Below, piece by piece: positions 37,376 to 47,580 of a stretch of DNA of 64,000 nucleotides. The notes under the pieces are model-generated. The model made no database searches. It saw nothing but the letters and a program-made list of their open reading frames with translations, and had not been told where the DNA came from. This stretch comes from Cryptomeria japonica (lineage: Eukaryota > Streptophyta > Pinopsida > Cupressales > Cupressaceae), in NCBI RefSeq assembly GCF_030272615.1, contig NC_081410.1, forward strand, positions 116,015,140 through 116,079,139, written 5' to 3'. The position numbers and the translations under genes are program-made. How positions within the stretch are numbered: position 1 is the first letter of the stretch; each line of letters starts with the position of its first letter.

Positions 37376-37784
37376 AACTAATTCTAATTGGTGATATTGT
37401 TTTGATCAACTAAAATATACAACTCAATGGCTAGTTCCAAACTCAATGCTCGAGCACACAAGCAGTAATGGTGAAATGATTGGTTCTAGTCATATTTTTG
37501 GTCATTTAAGAGAAATAAATTACTTGTAAGACCACACTAATGAATACTTAAAATGACATTTGTAATTTATTGTTAATTGGTTCTCTTTGCAAAGTTAGTG
37601 CTCAAACTAGTGTTTACTACAAATTGTCAAGTGATTGTTCTCTACTTGAATCTGTTTAAATTTGGTGAATTTCATAATTGTGAGCTTATAATTGCTAGTG
37701 CATCATGAATTTGTTGAATAATTGGGTGGAATTGTGTAGAATTGTGAGATCCAAATTGTGCTCAAAACCCTATGTTTTTGTTAG
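37376..37784. other. Non-coding stretch
   Basis: AT-rich; nothing recognised. Confidence 0.4.
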
Positions 37785-40679
37785 GTGTGTAAAAATGAGT
37801 CAATTAGTCGGATAATATTCCACTTCAAGAGAGGGCTTGATGAAGACATCTTGCTGCAATTTCTTGGATCATCAAAGAGACATGCTAATGTATACAATCC
37901 AAGATGCCCTACAAACAAATTGATCAACTCTCTGGGAGGTTATAGAGATGCAAGCATACTAGTCCTTGGTTGGTCATTGTTCAAACACTGATATAGGAAG
38001 AAGCTAGCTCATTTCTCACTTTAAAATGCTTGGTTTTTGGACTTGGGTAAGTTGGTGGTGCCCAATGTCTTCATGAATGCAACTTTTGTCAAAGAATTTT
38101 CTGGGAGGCATGATGTGAAGACAAGGAGGGTATTGACAATAAATGGGGAAAAATTGATTCACCTCACATAGGATTTAATCTCAAATGACTTTGGTATCAA
38201 CCTTATAGAAAATATGGTTATAAATTTTGAGGCTTTTAAGGTTAAATATTAGACACATAAGGGGTGAAATGCTAAAATAAAAATCTAATTAGAATCTTGC
38301 AATTTGAGAAGGAACCTTTCGGCTTGGACACTTTTGAAGATTACTTCATCAAATCATATCATACTTTGTGTCAAATAATGGGAGAAGATGCAGAGTTGAA
38401 GATGCCCATTCACTTGTTGTATATGTTTGTAGATAGACAAGACCAAATGGTGAACACTAAATTTGATTTTGCCTCATGTATTATAGAGAAAATGCATAAG
38501 CAAATGGTTGTCATCCACGGGGGCTTCGTTGGCTAGGCAATATTATATCACATGCATTCATATTGGGGGGTTTAATATCTCAAAAATGAGGGTGCAATAT
38601 ATTGCCTATCAATGAAAATGGGGGGTTTTTAATTCCGGCTATGAAAAAATACAATATTTGGTGAAAATAGGGGGGCTTTTAATTCGGGCTATGTATTGGG
38701 TGGGGTGACAAAAAAGGAGTTTAGGGCAATATTTTTTGAAAATAGGGGAATTATTTAGTATTTTATGAACGCACATGCTATAACCCATGCTCACTAAGTG
38801 AAGCCCCTGTGTGGTCATCAAGGCCAATAAAAATAAATTTGATTTTAGGTGCTATTCTCTACTATGTCACATGTTTTCGCATATAGGAAGGGATGCGTGG
38901 GATAAGACCTTACAAGTCAAAGATGTTGATGTGCATAATGTTCCGCTCCTTATATAGTGTTGGACATACATCTCAGATCAAAACTATGATTGTCGATTTT
39001 ATGATTTTTGAGGAGAAATTTGTGACAAGACTCCTTAAATTTTTTAGAGAAGGGCTTGAGTTAGAATACCAAAAGAAATCATGAATTTATTGAAGCATGT
39101 AGACAGGACCCTCATCTTGGGATTTCACATAATTGGGGTTATTTTTTTCTACATACCTAGACCATTGCCTTCAGAATATATGGATTTTTGGTGAGTCTAC
39201 ACATTTTTAATAGATATGTGCCTAGAAGGACTACTTATTTGAAAGTTAGTTGGCAATTAAATGAGCTAGATAAGGTTCATCTAAGAAGATAAAAGAAGGA
39301 CTCATTCTTCCCCACTTCTCTCAATTTTTTTGATTTATTGGTGGCTAATAAGGATCTAGTTTGGATCAAAATATATTCAATCCTACAGTCATATATAATG
39401 AGCCATGAAAGCCCAATCATGTTTGATCCTAAGGGTTTCCTCAATCCAATAAAATTAAGTATTGGGAGGCCTACATTTTTGCATGAAGTTTTGTTTGATG
39501 AGGATGTCACAAGGAATTTCTTAACCGTTGATGATGTGATGGAGAAAAGGAGAAAATGGTTAGGTATAATTAGGGGTGATGAGATGAAGATGTAGAATCT
39601 TGATTTTTCTAGCTCCTTTGTAGAAGAGAAAGATCCTATTATGAGAATTCAAAGGATGTTGGCTCATGCAAAAATGTTGATTCCTCTTGAGGAGGATAGG
39701 ACTCAAATCAAGAAAGATTTTGGTGCCCCAATAAATCCCTATGAGAGCACAAAGTGAAGAGCCTTAGGAGAAATCTCAAATTGTTGTTGCCTCTGATAAA
39801 CAATCTTCTGAGAGGCAAAAGTTCATAGACTTCTAGGAGTAGGGAAAATCAATTGAATAATAAAAGTTGAAGATGTGGTGCAAGCAAGAAGTTTTGAGGT
39901 TTGTGTCTTCAACCATAAGTGTAATAATAGTAGTTTTTCCTAAGATTATAAGAAGTGACAATCTCAAAATTGCTATTGACAATACAAATGATATCAGAGC
40001 GTTATCTTGTCAACAATTTTTTGATGATGATGATTTCGTTAAGATATAGGAGTTAAATTTTATTCTGATGAGGGTTAGGAAAGATCAATACCAGAGAAGG
40101 TTGTTAAGGCTAGGAATACCATTGATCCCTCTCGGTAAGAGAGGTGGCAAAGAAAATTTTGCACCACATTGATTTTAGAGATGGCAACATTACTCATCAG
40201 AAAGGTAGAAGGATGATGCAACAAAGTTGATTATTATTTTTCCCAAATTAGTAAATTAGTACTACACTTGCATTTGATACTATCATGAAGTAGCAGGAAT
40301 AAATGTATAACACTAAGGAGCAAGCAATGTAGGCTTTCTCACAATTAGGTTTTAGCCTTAAGTTTGAAACCTTGGCAATTTGGGATTTAACCCCAAATAC
40401 TAGAAAGCTAATTGTTGAGTTGAGAGGAGATGTAATAATAAAAAGGGTTTTAGATATTCCTAGTCCACAAGTTGCATTATGAGTTGTTAATACTTTTTTG
40501 TTTAGTGAGGCTATAGTAAAAAAATTATAGGCAAAACATGATACACCAAAATAGAAGTATATGCAGGCAATAATTGAGAATAGTTAGTTAATGTCCCAAT
40601 AATTAGTATCAAAAAGTGCACCAATGCAAATTACATCTAGCCCCTAAAGTTTAAAAAAATAAAATAAAATCCATGAGAT
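37785..40679 (+). pseudogene. Unidentified decayed ORF, first part
   Basis: Several frames joined by stops and shifts read as one protein-like text: RIIFHFKRGLDEDILLQFLG (37810), VVPNVFMNATFVKEFSGRHDVKTRR (38050), the 79-codon frame 38297-38536 (PFGLDTFEDYF, MPIHLLYMFVDRQDQM), 39338-39595 (LVANKDLVWIKIY, GFLNPIKLSIGRP), KVEDVVQARSFEVCVFN near 39870, and FSQLGFSLKFETLAIWDLTPNTRKLI near 40340. I do not recognise a domain family. It is not gag, RT or integrase. It continues after the insertions at 42286, 58265 and 61530, with increasing coiled-coil character. It may be an accessory ORF of a large element. Confidence 0.4.
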
Positions 40680-40684
40680 AGGGA

Positions 40685-42285
40685 TGTTGGCATTATGTGA
40701 ACTAGCATGAAGACATAATGATATTGTATGTTGTCATTGATGTCAATATGAGACATAGTGTGAACCAGCACATGTGATAGGTGAATAGAGAGAGGAACCA
40801 ACATATGTATGAACCGGTTTATATGCCAGAGTGAAGCGGCATATTTGTTCAAGGTGAACCGACATGTAGTTATGGGAACCGACACATGGAAGCATTGTAT
40901 GACTACCGGTTGGTAGGTAACTTCCACTTTGGGGTTTCCGGTTGGAGTACCTCAAGTCTGTGTGACTCAATCAGTGATCTTTGTGTGATGAGTTAGCAGT
41001 ATGATGGAGGACAGATCATGTTGCCACGTAAGATCTGTAAGCGTGAAGGATCTTGCATGAAGAAGACTATTCCTACCTACCTCAGGAATGTGCGAAGTTT
41101 GTCAAATGGTGATAACGCGTGATGGGTTATCAGCCACCAAGAAATCGGTGGATAATGGACGATGGAGAATGTCTTGAGATCAATTCAAGATTGTTGCATT
41201 TAATGCAGTATGATTCAACGGTCAGGATCGAACCATTTGAATTGCTTAACCTAACAGGTTTAGGGTTTAGGGTTTTTGCTACCGACCTGTATGTTTCCTA
41301 TAAGGTCGATGTTGTGTTTCTTTCTGAGGTTGTTGGAAAAAGTTGTGAGTGTGTATCCAAGGGAAGTGATACATGATTCTTGCCAGACCAAAGGAGAGAA
41401 GAGATACCTGCAAAGTGAATGTGCAGAAGGAAAAGAGGAGCCTAAATGGATCTACATTAGCATTGAGTGCTGTTAACAGATCATTATAATACCTATTGAT
41501 CTCTAACCACTTCAACAGTTGTAAAATCCCCTAACAGGGTAGCCTTAATTGGCTTGATTCAAAATCCCTTAAATCGGGTGGTCTTAACTGGCTTGATTCA
41601 AATCCCTTAACCGGGTAACTCGAGGCTAATGAGTTCTGAGAAGCTAGAGAGCTTAGGAGATCCTTTCAGCTATTGAGATCTTGAAATCCTCTAACAAGGT
41701 AACCCTACCAGGTTTAACCCTTAATCGGGTATCCCTTAACCGGGTGATCCCTAACAGGATTGGTTCCTACCAGAACCTATTGTAATGTCCTTAACTGGAC
41801 AAGGCTCCTAACAGAGCAGACTTCTAAAGAGTTCAAAAAGCAACTTGTGGGTATTCATCCCCACTGTGGTTTTTCCCAGTTGGGTTTCCACGTGAAAAAT
41901 ATGTGTGTCATGTGAAATGCTTTTGTCTTGTGATGCTTTGTTTGACCTGTTAAGCACATGAAGGTTCTATGTTTTATGCCTATCTATAAAACATATTGAA
42001 CTCACTATTGTTAAGATCTAATGGTTAAGTTTACTTGATTATGCATGAGAATATAATGATACTGTGGTATTGAGCTAAGAGGAAAGCTTATTGAGTGACT
42101 GGTTCATGACTGATTGAGCTGTATTGGATGTTACCGGTTGCACTCTGTTTTACCGATATCCCTGTTTGTCAGTCATTTGGATTATTTGCGGTCAAACCGG
42201 TTTTGGACTTTATTTGTGTTTGTATTGATTCACCCCCCCCCTCTCAGTACCGGTTTGGTACTAGTGGTTCATCATTGAGTTATCA
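40685..42285 (+). mobile_element. Solo LTR of a Ty1/copia-like family (1601 bp)
   Basis: Begins TGTTGGCATTATG and ends GAGTTATCA, with a perfect duplication AGGGA at 40680-40684 and 42286-42290. It has the C-rich 'gattcaccccccccctctca' run near the 3' end and 'gtggtttttccc(a)gttgggtttccacgtgaaaa' near 41870, both also present in the inverted LTR at 59043-60475, plus many 'ccctaac(a/c)gggt' units at 41520-41770. No interior is present. Short frames inside (41119-41515) are shadows. Confidence 0.88.
41520..41800 (+). repeat. Degenerate CCNTAACNGGGT repeats inside the copia LTR
   Basis: At least eight units such as cccctaacagggta, cccttaaatcgggt, cccttaaccgggta, cctctaacaaggta, cccttaatcgggta, ccttaactggac recur at irregular intervals, often followed by 'cttgattcaaa'. 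The inverted copy at 59350-59560 carries the same series. Probably a conserved feature of this LTR family. Confidence 0.75.
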
Positions 42286-42290
42286 AGGGA

Positions 42291-42295
42291 GGCAT
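42291..42295. repeat. T2 target-site duplication, left copy (GGCAT)
   Basis: GGCAT precedes the 5' LTR and is repeated at 58265-58269 after the 3' LTR. It abuts the AGGGA duplication of the copia solo LTR with no base between. Confidence 0.95.
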
Positions 42296-42841
42296 TGTAG
42301 ACACCTAAAATTGTCATGTTTAATTAAATAAATATTTTATTTATTTAATTATCTAAGCCTAATTCTTCTATTAATTAAATAAATTTTTATTTATTTAATT
42401 AATTCATTTATCCTCTTCTAGCCTTATTTCCATTTCTTATTGTGTCTTCTATTTAAGGAGATGCTTTCTTCATTGTCAAACCCTAATGACATATCCTAAT
42501 GACATATCCTAATGACACATCCTAATGATCTTTCATGCAACTTGGCTACACTACAATTCCACTTGCAACCACATTCCGTTCTTTATTGAGCTCTTGTGCA
42601 TACAAAAATCTGAGAGCAAGCATATCAAACAAGATCAATGGAGATAGGAAGAATGGAGATCAAAACCCTATTGGACATGTGATGGTATAATCTTTATGAT
42701 TTTGAGTTATTTTGCATTGTCTTAGGTTATCTTCATATGTTATGGTGGATCTTTGTTCATTGTTAGGCTAGGGTTTGGTGGTTGAATCCATTTTAGTCTT
42801 TCAATATTGTTGTTATTTGTTATCCATTTTCACCATATACA
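42296..42841 (+). repeat. T2 5' LTR (546 bp, internal deletion)
   Basis: Runs TGTAGACACCTAAAATTG to CACCATATACA. Against the 3' LTR it lacks 265 bases between 'tagccttattt' and 'ccatttcttattg' (near 42430), within U3 and upstream of the TATA-like ctatttaag at 42449-42457. Otherwise I find no difference. Frames crossing it are shadows. Confidence 0.95.
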
Positions 42842-42844
42842 TTT

Positions 42845-42862
42845 TGGCACGCCCGGTGGGAC
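42845..42862 (+). other. T2 primer-binding site
   Basis: TGGCACGCCCGGTGGGAC begins three bases after the LTR. The TGG start pairs with the tRNA CCA terminus. The tRNA species is not assigned here. Confidence 0.75.
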
Positions 42863-42952
42863 TCTTGTCCCTTTGCATTTAACATTTTTGTTGCAGATTT
42901 TGCATTTTTGAAGTTGCAGATCGGACGATTTTGACGACATTTTAGGTTTTTT

Positions 42953-43211
42953 CCGCGTCTGCGAGTGTTCGGATCGCGTTTTTGTGTTTCAGAAGCGTTT
43001 GTGATATCGTTAATCGCGCCTGTGTTTTTGCCAGATTTTTATTTTTTGCAGGTTTCTGGAATCGCGTCTGAGAATTTTAACCGCGTCTGTGATGGATCTC
43101 ATCGCGTCTGCGTTCTTGAGTCGCGTCTGTGACCTTTAATCGCGTCTGTGAACTACAGAACCGCGTCTGTGTAGTTCAGAAGCGTCTGTGTCTGGTATAA
43201 AGGCGTCTGTG
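42953..43211 (+). repeat. Leader array 1 of the ~20-bp GCGTCTGTG repeat
   Basis: Cores (GCG) start at 42955, 42976, 42995, 43016, 43064, 43083, 43104, 43123, 43142, 43163, 43182 and 43203. Nearly all steps are 19 or 21 bp. Six are exact GCGTCTGTG; the rest are one- or two-base variants (GCGTCTGCG, GCGTTTGTG, GCGCCTGTG). Sequence between cores is not conserved. The array is non-coding. Confidence 0.9.
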
Positions 43212-43619
43212 CTTTCTGTTTTGCAAATTTTTCAAGTTTATTTGATTCGGGTTTTCGGATTTTGTACTTAGGGTTTCAGATCTGGTTTATTTTCGGCTAA
43301 CCTTTGCAGATCTAGCTAACCTGGTTTGTGCAGCTTGCTTTGGAGGCAAAAACGTTTTTGTTGAAGGCCCCTTTTCACAAAGTTTTTTTGGGTTTTCTAA
43401 AATTTACCTAACTTGTGTGCTTGCAGGAAGGGGTTATCATTTGAAACAACCCAAACTACTAACAATTTTGTTGCAGGGCCTTAGCTAGGGTTTTGTAATT
43501 TTTATTGTGTGCCTTGTTTTCATAGCTTAGCAAACACTTCAATTGGTGCACTAAAATTGAATCATTGTCTTTTGTGTCTTGAGCAATAGGCTCTTTTTGT
43601 TTACTCTTTAGAGGGCCTG

Positions 43620-44160
43620 TGTTCCCGTGTGGTCATTAGGACTACTAGTGAGAAGAGAACGACCCAAGTGGTAGCGAGGAAAACCCACCTCATCCAAACC
43701 ACTATAATCAAATGTATTCATGGTGAAAACTATGGATAACGTGTGCTGATTAGTTCATACCGACACTATGTCTCCCCATAAACCCGTTTGATCAAATTTA
43801 TTTGATCATTTGTAGGGCGTAACCCCTACCGGCTGGGAGCCTTCTGTATTTACAGAGCTGAAAGTGCCGCATGTATGGCCACACGAGCGGATGCCCTTAC
43901 TAGCACCTCTTTGTTTTAGATGCCCAAATCCTTCTAGTTGTTGAGGCAGGAGGTCGGACCTCTGGTAGCGGCCCACACACATACGGTTCTGAGTAGAGAT
44001 ACAAAGTTCGCCATGGAGAGTTTTCATGGGGACTGATGCTTGGCTGACCTGAGAAGTGAGTGCCGAGGGTGGAGCCAGTGAGGTCAAGCATCTAAGTATC
44101 CGCTCTGAATAGCGTAGCCTCGGGGGTAAAACCCTATGTGGGATCAACAACTATTGTCTT
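43620..44160 (+). other. T2 leader core, candidate structured RNA
   Basis: Between the two arrays lies a GC-richer block without a sense ORF (a 114-codon minus frame at 43806-44150 is probably incidental). It has many short complementary pieces, such as 'gtaggggcgtaacccctac' near 43813 (in reverse-complement-like arrangement), 'ggtcggacctc' and 'ctctgaatagcgtagcctcgggggtaaaaccct' near 44095. Its position suits packaging, dimerisation or translation-start functions. This is inference. Confidence 0.4.
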
Positions 44161-44421
44161 GGCCAGCCCTAAGATTTGTGCTTGTCTTATGCTAAACACT
44201 CAAACATTCAAGACAAAACAGCAAAACCTTGTGTCTTTTGTGTCTTCAAGTGTATGCAAAAACTTTTTACATCAAACAACACACTTTTTGGAGTCTAAAC
44301 AGTCTGCAAACATTGAGTCATCAACACTGTGTCCTCTTGTCACGAAAAACAGTCGAAAAATCAGATTTGGTCACAACAAAACAACTTCACAGATAGGAAA
44401 GATCGCACTAAGGTTACAAAA

Positions 44422-44572
44422 ACGCGTCTGTGTCTGTTCGAACCGCGTCTGTGTCGGATAAACGCGTCTGTGAAGTACAGAATAGCGTCTGTGTTTTTGT
44501 CCGCGTCTGAGTCAAACAGAGTAGCGTCTGTGTCTTAAAACCGCGTCTGTGAAGTATACAGAGGCGTCTGTG
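44422..44572 (+). repeat. Leader array 2 of the ~20-bp GCGTCTGTG repeat
   Basis: Eight cores start at 44424, 44445, 44464, 44485, 44503, 44524, 44543 and 44564, spaced 21, 19, 21, 18, 21, 19 and 21. Seven are exact GCGTCTGTG and one is GCGTCTGAG. Linkers differ. The array is separated from array 1 by 1.2 kb of leader. Confidence 0.92.
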
Positions 44573-45045
44573 TCAGGATTTGAAAATTTTAACAGTCAAG
44601 CAAACAAAGAAAATCAGTTTCGGCATACTTGAGCTTCCTAGGTTGTCTCTTCAGGTTTAATCTAGCATTCAGCCTGTTCTAAGGTCTTACATAGTCCATC
44701 ATTGCTTCATACCTCATTTTACATTCATACTTGTCTAAACTTGAGTCAAAAGGTCACTTGCTTGTCAACACACTACATACAACTACACTTGGCTAAGTGG
44801 TCCCTCATCAAGGTTTCTTACCTTTGGGTCTCATTTGGTCTTACTTAGAGTCAAGGTCAGCTTACCTCATCAAGAGAAACTATCCTCTCTTTGGAAGTCA
44901 CACCTACTCTACTTACATACTTGGTCTTACACTTTGGACATTGCAAGTACACCTTAAGATTCATTTACACTTCATACAACTCTTGGTCTTCCATACTTTT
45001 TCCATTTTCATCTAGTCTCTCACATATTGGTCTAACACCTAGTTC

Positions 45046-45642
45046 ATGGTTGAAACCCGCCTTCAAAAATCTAGGAGAATAGCTAAAGAAGCTCAAGAAT
45101 CCGTAAACATGAGTTCTTATGAGTATGACAATGATCTATTCTACAATCCTGAGCACACTACATTACCAGACATGAATGTTTATAGACACAATCCAAATGT
45201 GGAAAGCGCAAACGCTATAAACAACAATACTACACACAATGACACCGTGGACAATTCTTCAATACTATCAGCAGACATACAAGAATCTATAATGGATCCT
45301 CAATTCAATAGATTGGTTGAAGAGATAATGAGGAGAGATCGTCAATACTTTCTAAACATGATGGCACAAAGTGGAGCCAAAATACCGCATGATTTTGACT
45401 TATCTCAACTTATGGAAAGTAGACCCTCACAACAAACTCAACATAACATGGATCAAAGGAGACCAAATAGTGGAGGACCAAATAATATGATGCCGGAGTC
45501 ACCATCAGTTTTGCTTCAAAAACCAGCAATCCCACATACACAAGCTCAAATATATGATACTTACACTCAAAGACCATCATGGAGGCCTTATGCTCAAACA
45601 CATGCTCAAGATATGGGTCAATTAAGACAAGTGGATACATAA
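45046..45642 (+). CDS. gag: T2 gag, N-terminal segment up to a TAA stop
   Basis: The frame starts MVETRLQKSRRIAKEAQES, a basic N-terminus of a type common at Tat gag starts, and continues with a Gln/Asn-rich, low-order region. It ends at a TAA (45640-45642). The next segment is in the same frame and continues gag, so the TAA interrupts a longer protein; a single C-to-T change from a Gln codon would produce it. ATG 45046 is chosen because the frame upstream holds no conserved content. The product as it stands lacks the capsid domain. Confidence 0.8.
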   Translation: MVETRLQKSRRIAKEAQESVNMSSYEYDNDLFYNPEHTTLPDMNVYRHNPNVESANAINNNTTHNDTVDNSSILSADIQESIMDPQFNRLVEEIMRRDRQYFLNMMAQSGAKIPHDFDLSQLMESRPSQQTQHNMDQRRPNSGGPNNMMPESPSVLLQKPAIPHTQAQIYDTYTQRPSWRPYAQTHAQDMGQLRQVDT

Positions 45643-47580
45643 GGACATCCTCAAAATTTTGACACAAGGAGACCCCATGTCAAAATTGGGGGCAACACAA
45701 TGGAAAATGAAAAGCCTATTGAATATGGTGTATATACGCAAAACAGATATGGGGTCCCTCAACAAGAAGTTATGCCAAGTGCTCCACATATGTCGCAACA
45801 ATATAGACCTCCATATGGACATATCTACGATCAGTATCATCCATATATGCAACAAGTTCCTCCTCAAATGGGTGTTTCAAACATGGGATATGCTACAAGA
45901 AATCCATCTCCTCCCAAAAATAATTTGGAGCAACAAATTAGAGATCTACAAAAGAAAGTGGAAGACATGGGCACATCAAAACCCACATATACTATGAGAG
46001 ATATATGCCCTTATCCCTTCGATAAGAGCATGCCAATGCCTCCGTTTCCTCCGCACTTTGTAACACCAAAATTTGACAAATATAGAGGGAGAGGAGACCC
46101 CAAGGCACATATAAGACAATTCTTCACAGCTTGCATTGAGGTAGCGGCAGAAGAAACATACTTGATGAGGTTGTTCCCACAGAGCTTAGGAGATCAAGCG
46201 ATGGAATGGTTTTCTCAATTACCTCCCGGTATTAAGTCATGGGGCGACTTAGCAGAGGCATTCATTCAGCATTTCTCTTACAACATTGAAACAGATGTCT
46301 CAGTTACTACCTTGTGCAATACAAAACAAAAGGAAGGAGAATCTTTCGCAACATTTTTACAGAGATGGAGAAACTTAGCTAGCAGATGCTCTTGTGAGAT
46401 CCCGCAAAAACAAATGGTGGAGATGTTCACACAAAACGTTAATAAAGCTATTGGCTATGATCTCAGAAAAGCTTGTTTGTCTACATTCAAGGATGTCATT
46501 GAAAAGGGCCTAGCAACAGAAAAAGTCTTAATTGAACAAGGAGTTATCAAGCTATTCAAAGAAAACAAAGAGGACTTCAAAGGAAAGGACAAACCAAAAT
46601 TTTGGAACAAGAACAAGAACACGGTTAATGATGGTGTTGTTGATGCCAACACAATAAGACCAAAGTTCGTCTTTTCCGGTTCAAGTTCTACCAACAATCA
46701 AGTGAACAATCAAACGGCTGCTAAACCACGAAGGAAGTATACTCCATTGGGAGAACCACTTGAATCAGTATTCAAAAAGCTTGTAGCAAACAAAGTGATC
46801 ACGGTCCCAGATTTTCCTCCATATGAACCAAAGGTAAAACCGAATTGGTGGAATGATGATGAATTTTGCGAATTTCATAAGAGCAAGGGTCATAAGACAA
46901 GTAATTGCCATCGATTGAAAAACATTGTACAAGATCTCATTGACAGAGGAGATATTGAGATTGAGGGACATTCATCTAACCAAGAGCATGAGGTGTTTAA
47001 GGAACCATTCCCAAAACATGACAAGGGAAAAGGCAAAGTCACAGATGATCAAGCCAATTACACTAGAGCATCTTACAATTATGATTCCACTATTAATCAC
47101 ATCTCAATGGACAATCATATTTCTACCATTACTATCAAAAATAAAAATCCTGAGAATTCTTCTCAAAGACCCAAAATTGTCCTAAAAGGTGTGGGATCTT
47201 CGTCCGCATCTACCTCTGAATGTCATGTTACAACCCGTCGAGGTAAGATTACATTGCCAGGTACCTCTACTAAGAATACCAATCTTCCGTCAACTAAGCC
47301 TGAGTACGACCTTGTAGAGCAATTAGGGAAAACACCCGCACTCATCTCTATTCTTGAGCTCTTACGTATATCTCCTGCACATAAAGCTATCCTTGATAAA
47401 ACCTTGAGAGATACTGCTGTCCCTACTGATCTGAACGTGGACCAGTTTCAAGCCATGGTGGGATATTTATCCGTTCCACACTCCCTCACATTCACAGAAG
47501 CCGATGACGCCTCCATAAGTCAGCCTCATAATGCACCTCTACACATTGAAGCCTTCATACATAAACACCGAATAAAATGA
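45643..47580 (+). CDS. gag: T2 gag, capsid and nucleocapsid segment
   Basis: Same frame as the preceding segment; the first internal ATG is 45700. After a Pro/Gln/Tyr-rich region, the Gag capsid-like domain lies at about 46075-46500 (AYLMRLF-type block at 46155, QAMEWFSQLPPG, SFATFLQRWRNLA). A variant zinc knuckle is at 46867-46908, with spacing C-x2-H-x4-H-x4-C, where the usual second Cys is His. A pre-protease region (YDLVEQLGKTPAL) follows. A TGA at 47578-47580 stops the frame immediately before the protease. Gag forms the particle that packages element RNA in the cytoplasm. Confidence 0.88.
   Translation, partial: GHPQNFDTRRPHVKIGGNTMENEKPIEYGVYTQNRYGVPQQEVMPSAPHMSQQYRPPYGHIYDQYHPYMQQVPPQMGVSNMGYATRNPSPPKNNLEQQIRDLQKKVEDMGTSKPTYTMRDICPYPFDKSMPMPPFPPHFVTPKFDKYRGRGDPKAHIRQFFTACIEVAAEETYLMRLFPQSLGDQAMEWFSQLPPGIKSWGDLAEAFIQHFSYNIETDVSVTTLCNTKQKEGESFATFLQRWRNLASRCSCEIPQKQMVEMFTQNVNKAIGYDLRKACLSTFKDVIEKGLATEKVLIEQGVIKLFKENKEDFKGKDKPKFWNKNKNTVNDGVVDANTIRPKFVFSGSSSTNNQVNNQTAAKPRRKYTPLGEPLESVFKKLVANKVITVPDFPPYEPKVKPNWWNDDEFCEFHKSKGHKTSNCHRLKNIVQDLIDRGDIEIEGHSSNQEHEVFKEPFPKHDKGKGKVTDDQANYTRASYNYDSTINHISMDNHISTITIKNKNPENSSQRPKIVLKGVGSSSASTSECHVTTRRGKITLPGTSTKNTNLPSTKPEYDLVEQLGKTPALISILELLRISPAHKAILDKTLRDTAVPTDLNVDQFQAMVGYLSVPHSLTFTEADDASISQPHNAPLHIEAFIHKHRIK

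Noticed and set aside
40685-42285. 5' LTR of a copia element whose interior follows
   Set aside because: A perfect AGGGA duplication immediately flanks both ends and no primer site follows, so it is a solo LTR.
42953-43211. Regular short repeats resembling a CRISPR array
   Set aside because: Cores are 9-10 bp with ~10-bp non-unique linkers, degenerate, and inside a plant retrotransposon leader; no cas genes and a eukaryotic context.
43806-44150. 114-codon minus frame in the T2 leader
   Set aside because: No domain, no promoter or splice signals, and it overlaps a probably structured non-coding leader.
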